A stretch of DNA of 64,000 nt, taken from positions 372,001 to 436,000 of the forward strand of contig NW_025954970.1 in the NCBI RefSeq assembly GCF_022376445.1, given 5' to 3'. The stretch is from Fomitopsis serialis. Taxonomy: Eukaryota > Basidiomycota > Agaricomycetes > Polyporales > Fomitopsidaceae. The number at the start of each line of letters is the position of its first letter. Within the stretch, counting starts at the first letter, position 1. This document shows, in pieces, positions 57,493 through 64,000 of this stretch. Below the pieces are notes generated by a model. That model was given only the letters and a program-made list of their open reading frames with translations, had not been told where the DNA came from and searched no databases. A program made the position numbers and the translations under genes.

Positions 57493-58674
57493 ATGCACAC
57501 GTACAGTCGTCTTGCTTGCGGTTTCCTCGCTACCGTCGGCTGCGCGATATTATTTCTATACGCAGGATCGCACTCCCGTACAGAAGAGCAGAAAGAAGTC
57601 CGCAAGAGGAGTATCCTGACGATCATATCACTTACCAACTCGAACTGCACGAGCAAAAATACTCCAAAGCAATACAAGACCGGGGTAGACTCATTGAGGA
57701 GCTCGAACTGACGAACCAGTACGCGCCCGCCGTCTTCGTTCTACACACGCCATTGCTCATCTGCTCTTGGTCCAGTCCCCCATCGTGGAATAGCACATCC
57801 ACACTGCGTGCGTGTAGCAAGCCTGTAGAATCCGTCCCAGGCAGCTAAACGTGCAGAACCTGGATACAGTCAAAGTATTCCCTCCTGCCTTCCAGTGTCT
57901 GCACGAGGTGTCGCAAGTGGGCCCCCACCAGATATGCGGACTCGGCTTGATAGCGAAGCAACCGTCCTGTATCGTCTATTCGCTCGCATCTGCGCGCGAT
58001 CTACGCGAACTGCAGGATGGTCTGTCGCAGACGCTTGAACACTGCGAGGTTTTTGCATACGACTTGTCACGAAACGGCTTCTCCCACATCGCCCTGCCGG
58101 GTAAACATCAGTCGGGCACTGACGAACGGATGCTGGTCGTCTCCGACGTAGACTATGAGAGGGATACCGAGGAGGCGTACGTTTCGCCGTGGCATCGTCT
58201 TCTGCGTGGAGAACACAAGTTCATCGACATCCTCAGAGTGAGTGTAATCGGTACCTTGACCTTAGCTCTTCCCCTGATTCAACGTGCTTCATATGTGACA
58301 CCAGATAAACCATCCTGCCAGAGCCACTCTGTTCCAGTTCGCTAATATAGTACCTGCCAGGACAGGGCCGCTTGGCGAGCTCCCCGTCAATCCTGCGCCG
58401 CGCCGCGTCGGACAGCTCATCTGGAAGCTGCGCCTGGACGCGATGCGGAGTGATGGGACGCCTATGCTCGGCTTCTCGGAGCTTAGGTATTGGTGGGAGA
58501 TCCTGGAGTATGCCGGACTCAGGCCATTTGCGGCTGAAGTGGGCGATGATGGGTACCTCGAGGTATGTAGGCGCTGGGCTGAACGTATCAACTCGTTGAT
58601 CTTCTTGTCTACAGTATTCGTGGATCAACATTCGCGGCCCTCGTAGTCTCATGAGATCACTCACGGAGTTGTGA
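57493..58674 (+). CDS. Divergent METTL24-like methyltransferase paralogue, probably non-catalytic
   Basis: Begins with a membrane anchor (MHTYSRLACGFLATVGCAIL), then a coiled-coil-like segment (HITYQLELHEQKYSKAIQDR) after a one-base break near 57600. Then VFPPAFQCLHEVSQVGPHQI, CIVYSLASARDLRELQDGLS, EVFAYDLSRNGF and HKFIDILR. After the intron at about 58231-58302 come INHPARATLFQFANIV, QLIWKLRLDAMR, RYWWEILEYAGLRPFAAEVG, and the final exon YSWINIRGPRSLMRSLTEL (stop 58672-58674). The plan matches the gene at 59817, but the glycine-rich SAM loop (GDGGKWVCG there) reads SQVGPHQICG here, and VDIEGAEFD is replaced. It has probably lost methyl transfer, or is a decaying duplicate. Confidence 0.55.
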
Positions 58675-59816
58675 CCACTTTTGGCATACGAAAGCCTACA
58701 TTATTTACTCCTAACATCGGTGGCCTGTCTTTGCTCTTGAGATTATGACGGCAAGTTTGTGTTGCCTTCTGCCAGTACCCCTTCCGTCCAGCGGCCCGCA
58801 TTCGTGGCCAAAGTGCCAACCTTGACCGAGCCGACTGAGGCTGGGCTCAATTTGAGCTCAACATCGGTATTGGGCAAGGACGTAGCCCTTATAGCATCAG
58901 TTGAGTGCCCTGGCAAGCCTTGATGTTGTGGTAAGCAATTGCACTGGCACAGCACGCGTTGAGTGATCGAACGTTTCCGCCGAATAGACGAACGACGAGC
59001 AGCATTCGCATGTGCGTCTTCGGCTTGCGCTGACAATTGTCATGCAATCGAATGCAATCGAAGGATGGTATCGCACACGCGCCAGCAATAAAGAGCACGC
59101 ACCGCCCTGTGCATGACTTGGTTACTCGGAGTATTCATGAATGTGGTTATGAGCTCACAGCCATACGTCAGTCCAACAGAAGACACTGGATTACACCGAC
59201 AGGATCACGGAGATGGATGGGAAGCCGTATAGAGTAGTCCTTCCGAATTGAGGAGTGTATACAGCTTCTTTCCTCCGGCGCAGCAAGTGTCGTGTTGTGC
59301 TTCGTGATGAGTTGTCCTAGGCGCCGGGAATGCGCGCGTGCAACTGCACCAGTCATGCAGAGACAGAGGGAGCATGGCGACGGATTGAAGGGTACCCTGG
59401 ACCACTTACGTTCCCAAGGGTCAAGGCTATCTTTCGAGAGAAAGCAAGTAGCAATCAAGAGACTGAGTACTGGTCGAAATCTAAGCCGATACTTACCTGA
59501 CGCTTGTCCTCAAGAAGCTCCGTCGATCCGACTGAGTGCTAGCTGCCCTTCCGTCATTGAGTAGTAAGTAGGCGGGAGTAAGCACAATGACCCCTGTTTT
59601 GAGAAAGGGGACACGAGGGTCCGTTGCGATGAGGGTGCGATTCGAGGGTTGTGGAGCAACATTTGCCGAGATGATCTGGGAGCGGACCGCCAGGCTGCGG
59701 CCAGCACAACACATCCGAGTCCGAAACATCCCTCACTCGCCTTGTCCTTCCCCAGTCCGCCTTCAACAGGCCTTTACACTCCTTTGAACGGGCCACCATC
59801 GCAGACTTTATCTCTC
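58675..59816. other. Intergenic region
   Basis: About 1.14 kb, no gene supported. The last 100 bp are CT-rich leader sequence of the next gene. Confidence 0.4.
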
Positions 59817-61101
59817 ATGGCACACGCAGCTTCCGCCAAACACTTCGTCGCGCGCCACCCGCGCTACTTAGCCATCCTCGGCTTCATCCTCCTTGGTCTC
59901 GTCTTCATCTACGCCCAGGGCCCACCAGACGAGCACTACCTCAAGCGCAATCCGCTCAAGACATGGATACTCGAGGAGGATAGGCGGTACCAGCAGACGT
60001 TGCGAGAGAGAGACGGGATGGTGCGGAAGTGGGGACCGACGCCGGAGCGCGTTCAGGCGTGCGTACCATCCGCTTTCGGCGTGTTGGCGCCTCGACATCT
60101 CCATTCTGACACTCATCTTCCTTTTAGATTCCCACCACAAGATGATTTCTATACTCTGTGTAAGTGCATGAAACATGCAGCGCCGCAGGAGAACTCAAAA
60201 TCCATCGGTTTCGTCTGTAGGGGACTTCTACATTCCGTCATTCCGCTGCCCGCACCGCGTCGAGCGCGTCGGTGCCCTCGGAGACGGCGGCAAGTGGGTC
60301 TGTGGGCTCGAGCGCATCGCTCAGCAAGACTCCTGCGTGATCTACTCCTTCGGGATCAACAACGAGTCGTCCTTCGAGGCCGCCCTCATGCGTGCCGCCC
60401 CGCGCTGCCAGGTCTGGGGCTACGACTTCAGCGTGCCCAATTTCGGGCCTGAGATCACGGAGGACTCGAACCTGCGTTCCCGGTCGCACTTCCGGTCGTG
60501 GGGGCTCGGCTCTACGGACAACTATGGCCCGGACGCGAACCCGCCGTTCTACACGCTGCAGACGCTCATGGCGATGAACGGCCACTCCTTCATCGACATC
60601 CTGAAGGTGAGCCCTGCGCGCTGCGTCCCAAGAACTCACGCTGAAACATCAGTTCGCACAGGTTGACATCGAGGGCGCCGAGTTTGATGCGCTCGCGTCC
60701 TTCCTCGCATACCACATCGCCCAGGCGGCCAACAGGCCGCCCCCACCGCCGCCGCCGTCCAACCCGCACGGCCCGCCGCCGCCGCCGCCGTCGATGCTCC
60801 CTACGCTCCCGATCGGCCAGCTGCAGATCGAGCTGCACGCGCGCTCCGGCTCGGGGCACGACACGTTCGCCGCTTTCAACAGCTGGTGGGAGTCCCTCGA
60901 GGCCGTCGGCCTGCGCCCGTTCTTCGCGGAGCCGAACCTGGTGTACGTGAACCTGGTCCGCGGGGTGCGGCCGGACCTTGTCGAGGTGAGCGGCGCGTCT
61001 GCGTTCATGGAGGACAGGGGCTGACGCCGGATGCCCAGTACTCTTTGCTCAACATCCGCGGAGACCATACGTTGGTCTCGGACCGTTACATCGCTTACTA
61101 G
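59817..61101 (+). CDS. Membrane-anchored METTL24-like methyltransferase
   Basis: Five exons: 59817-60058, 60128-60159, 60221-60606, 60662-60985, 61039-61101. Intact, 348 residues. Type II topology: helix YLAILGFILLGLVFIYA at residues 17-33, then a basic/charged stem. Methyltransferase domain (METTL24-like, Pfam Methyltransf_22 type): FYIPSFRCPHRVERVGALGD, GDGGKWVCGLERIAQQDSCV (SAM loop), YSFGINNESSFEAALMRAAP, VWGYDFSVPNFGPE, MNGHSFIDILKVDIEGAEFD, LQIELHARSG, FNSWWESLEAVGLRPFFAEP and ending YSLLNIRGDHTLVSDRY. A Pro-rich insertion of about 20 residues (two runs of six or seven Pro) interrupts the domain after YHIAQAAN at about residues 245-264. Substrate unknown; lumenal glycan or protein methylation is plausible. 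Confidence 0.8.
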
Positions 61102-61404
61102 TTGCAGATGCCGCCTCCCAGCGAGGACTCTCGTCACATCCTAACTAATCTGCACAGCTTTGCCGTGCCAGGGGCAGCGGACTCTTTCCTTCCGAGTACC
61201 AATGTATTTTATAATCGTCGTTCAATGCTCTCTACATGCTCGCAGACATTGATTGTGATAGAACCGCATCTGATGATGGGGGTCTTCAATCGGCGACTGG
61301 GGACGAAGGCGTTACTCAACACGTTCATCACTGAAAGCACGGTTGTCATGTATGGACAGACAGGCTGAACAGGGGATACAGAGGATATTTCCGAGACGGA
61401 ATGG
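61102..61404. other. Convergent 3' spacer
   Basis: About 300 bp between the stops of the methyltransferase (plus) and the F-box gene (minus). Nothing else seen. Confidence 0.4.
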
Positions 61405-63200
61405 TCATCTAGTTGTACCGCTTTCGACGTCCCTGAGCACATCCACCAACGCCCGGAAGCGTCGAGTGTAACCTTCCCTCGTCGCAGCGGACTCGGACTG
61501 CGTCGCACGCGGGAAGCGCAACTGCAGTTCCTGGAGCCGCCGTGCGCCCGCGCGCGAGCGCGCCTTGAGACACTTGTACAGAGCTCCCAACAATTGGTCA
61601 AGCTCGTCGTCTACTTCCGAGAGTCGCGCAGAGCCTACGATGAAACATTGGAGCTTCGGGCACGGAAGGAGGCCGTCCGTCGGTCGAAGGGCTTGAAACA
61701 GGGGTCCAAGGATGGATGGTGTAGAGATAACACATAGTACTCGCAGACGCGGGAAGGATACGAGTACTTGCTTCCAATGCTCTGAATCAACCTCGACGAC
61801 AGACGTACTATCATCATCTAGGCTAAGCGATGTCAAGGAGCGTGGTAACATGCCAGGCATTCTGAGAGAAATATCTGAAAAAGGCCGTTGGATCGGGTCC
61901 CAGTAGCGCAACAGAGTTTCTTGAATTCGACGTGGAGCAAGGGGTACTCCTTGCTGAATCCGACGCGACTTGGGTCTGCGCCGAGGGAAAAGTATCGCTG
62001 CCTCATTTGGATCGAGACCGTGCGCATAGCCGGTAGAGAGCCGACGAGCTCGGTGATATCCTTTATATCTTTGAACGTCTCCTTGGGGTCAACAGGTACG
62101 GAAGGAACGCTGCTGGTCATGGGTGAGGCATCGATCGCAAGCCAGATGCGAGTGGCACCTGGAAACGAAAGTCGCGAAAGCAGAGCGCGGCATTGTGAGG
62201 TCTCCCCACGGAAGATGAGGGTCCGTACCGAGCTCAAGATACTGGGCGGCTCGGAGGGGAGGAACAGATTGCGTAAGCATAGGACCGGACTTGCGGAGAG
62301 TCAACTCCCGCAACGAAGGTGCTGCCTCGAGGAATTGGATCAGTGTGTCCAGCGTGGGCTGTTTGCCCCTTGATAACCTAGTGAGAGTAAGGGTCGTCAA
62401 CTGAGGGAGCACCAATGGATCCCATGCCATGGACAGACGATGAAGAGACAGCCTTTGAAGCCGAGGGAAATGGGTGCTATTGAGACGGAGTGGTATGCCG
62501 TCGTTGGCCTCACACCGTATACTTAACTCCGTCAGCCGTGGCATCGGACTGTCCAGCATCGATAGGAGGGAGTTCTGTTTAGCCCGAGGAGGCTATCCGA
62601 CGACAATTCGAGTCGGGAAATGCGATGAAGGTGCTGAGCAAACTCGTTCGGAATCGAAGGCGCATCAATGGCGAACAGGCACGACTCGGACACTGGATGA
62701 TAGAATGCCACATGAAGATCTACGTCCTCAGAGCGTGATAGACAGAGCTGTATGAAATGGATGGTGTCTCTGAGATCAATGATGGACCATGCCAGGGGGG
62801 AAGAGACAAGGATTTCTCGCCAATACCGGCATACGCCCATGACCTTGGCGACCCACCTCGAGCCCGAACAAAGCGAGTCCTGACGAAAGAATTCGAAGAT
62901 TTTGAAGAGAATTTCGGGTGGCAGCCTGTTCACGGGCAAGGTCGAGTTGGAGAGCGCACGAAGGCGGTAGGCGTATAAACCGAAAGGGAACAAGGATGCT
63001 TCAGAGAGGGCCCATTCGCGGATCTCCGATGGCGATGAGCCCTGGACTCGTAGTCGGTCTTCCTCGCTCAGCGAAGGGAGTGTTTGTATTGGGGCGTCGT
63101 CTTCCTCACTGTTTGGATCCGGAGAGACTCGCAGTGTTTGCAACGAGTCTGCCAGGGAAGAATCGGAAGATTGTGGCGTCACTGCATAATCGCGGTACAT
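61405..63200 (-). pseudogene. F-box protein (large LRR-like family), right arm of the inverted pair, three frame breaks
   Basis: Starts MYRDYAVTPQSSDSSLADSL; conserved leader GSSPSEIREWALSEASLFPF and F-box LPPEILFKIFEFFRQD...GVCRYWREILVSSPLAWSII. Leu-rich blocks follow: LTELSIRCEANDG, LQRLSLHRLSMAWD, LTTLTLTRLSRGKQPTLDTL, then VRTLIFRGETSQCRALLSRL, LTSLSLDDDSTSVVEVDSEH and LQELQLRFPRATQSE, ending TREGYTRRFRALVDVLRD. The frame changes near 62560, 62235 and 61905. It aligns along its whole length with the plus-strand gene at 55029. The two genes point toward each other and enclose two methyltransferase genes. Broken gene or sequence with missing bases. Confidence 0.65.
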
Positions 63201-63366
63201 GATTCAAGTTGTCACGGTAAGTATCGCTATTCTGAAAATACTGATGTCACTCGACATTTGAGTCAATATCAGGTAGACTAGGATCTCACCGTTCGGGCGA
63301 TACAACGCTGTCTCGACGTCAACCACGGTCAGGAACAAGCCAGTTGCCAAGCAGTGCAATGTGGGC
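63201..63366. other. Upstream flank of the F-box gene
   Basis: Short promoter-like stretch between the F-box start and the MITE-like element; no distinct feature. Confidence 0.3.
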
Positions 63367-63757
63367 TACTGACGCTGAACCGGTAATGCAAACGGTACAG
63401 TAATGCAAACTGGCGGGTTTCTTCCTCCGTGTGCGCACGGAAAATGTGCATCATGTCGCCACATGCTGTCTTACTATTCTCTCGTACGCATTAAGAGCTA
63501 CCTGCTCTGTGCACCTCAGGAAAATCGAAAGGTGCGATTTCAGCGCCTATTCTGCAGCGCCAGTTTTGGCGGCGAACACAGTCGCTCATTTGCAGACGTG
63601 CAGACGACATGTTCCCGCCCTCCTTCTGGCCTTGAAATATTTAAGGGTGTGCTCAAGATGTATGAACTAAGTCTAGCAGGTTAAAATGGGAAACCTTTGT
63701 GTTGCGGGTGCAGGACAGTAATGCAAACGTGATTGCATTACCGGTTCAGCGTCAGTA
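63367..63757. mobile_element. MITE-like element with 25-bp terminal inverted repeats and TA ends
   Basis: TACTGACGCTGAACCGGTAA(TGCAA) at 63367-63391 is repeated as its exact reverse complement at 63733-63757. The element is 391 bp counting the TA at each end. Just inside, ACAGTAATGCAAAC occurs in direct orientation near both ends (about 63398 and 63716). No transposase is encoded. Known: TA target-site duplication with short TIRs is the signature of Tc1/mariner-type elements and their non-autonomous derivatives. Confidence 0.75.
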
Positions 63758-64000
63758 AAACGACATTAGACAAAGTCATAGAGATATCCGCTTCAAATTG
63801 ACACGCTTTCAGTTGGTACTGATCTCGACCAAAGATACATGATTCACCATTGACAATTGACGTTAAAACAGGCTTCTGAGTTCTTGTCACACACACAAAA
63901 CTTCTCGCCAATGTATGGGGCCCCGGAGCCCGGGCTACTCAGTACTGCCATTGCAAAGCAGCTCACCTTCAACTGGCGGAGCTCTCAGTACGTTGTCCAA
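63758..64000. other. Right edge of window
   Basis: No feature supported in the last 240 bp. Confidence 0.3.

Noticed and set aside
1..64000. CRISPR arrays, rRNA genes and bacterial operons
   Set aside because: No spaced direct-repeat array or rRNA-like sequence was seen; gene structure is eukaryotic throughout.

Overview
This window looks like nuclear DNA of a basidiomycete (Agaricomycetes, probably a wood-decay polypore-type fungus). Genes are dense on both strands and cut by many GT-AG introns of about 47-70 nt. Families typical of these fungi are present: the DUF6533 membrane family, F-box gene clusters, a HAM1-like protein, a METTL24-like methyltransferase pair and a basidiomycete DDE transposase. 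All exon models were made by hand from reading frame, splice consensus and remembered family motifs. No database search was run.

Layout. 1-2.2 kb: 3'-truncated DDE transposase gene (minus). 3.5-3.8 kb: a tiny two-exon gene for DASH subunit Dad4. 4.4-5.4 kb: fragmentary unidentified coding region. 5.8-20.4 kb: a zone of secreted and accessory genes. It holds a six-exon protein with three duplicated exon/intron modules and dibasic cleavage sites; an HMG-box gene; three tandem genes for very small cysteine-rich secreted peptides (10.1-13.6 kb); a Gln/Ser-repeat secreted protein; a broken PIP-kinase-like gene with an N-terminal membrane anchor; and a histidine-rich secreted protein. Three of these secreted-protein genes share the same promoter, 5' leader and 60-62 nt leader intron although their mature proteins differ.

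21.9-24.3 kb: a 13-exon amino-acid permease with micro-exons. 24.5-35.0 kb: a tandem family of F-box genes with acidic tails (two intact, one frameshifted, one relic) interrupted by a HAM1-like gene. 35.8-37.9 kb: two tandem glyoxalase I genes. 38.2-42.0 kb: a low-complexity, probably nuclear protein. 43.0-44.8 kb: a 12-exon DUF6533 membrane protein. 45.4-47.1 kb: a broken F-box/LRR-type gene. 47.2-49.2 kb: a securin-like gene. 49.5-50.9 kb: a medium-chain oxidoreductase. 52.0-54.5 kb: an FHA checkpoint kinase (RAD53/Cds1/Chk2 type). 55.0-63.2 kb: an inverted pair of long F-box genes enclosing two METTL24-like methyltransferase genes. 63.4-63.8 kb: a short element with 25-bp perfect terminal inverted repeats and TA target duplication.

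Many otherwise convincing genes contain single-base breaks, nearly always equivalent to one missing base. Two conserved domains carry an in-frame stop. Either the assembly has residual indel errors or several genes are decaying. This matters for every gene marked as broken.

The most promising unreported biology is the secreted-peptide zone: the three-copy cysteine-peptide family, the module-duplicated Kex2-type precursor, and the shared 'leader cassette' placed in front of different secreted cargos.
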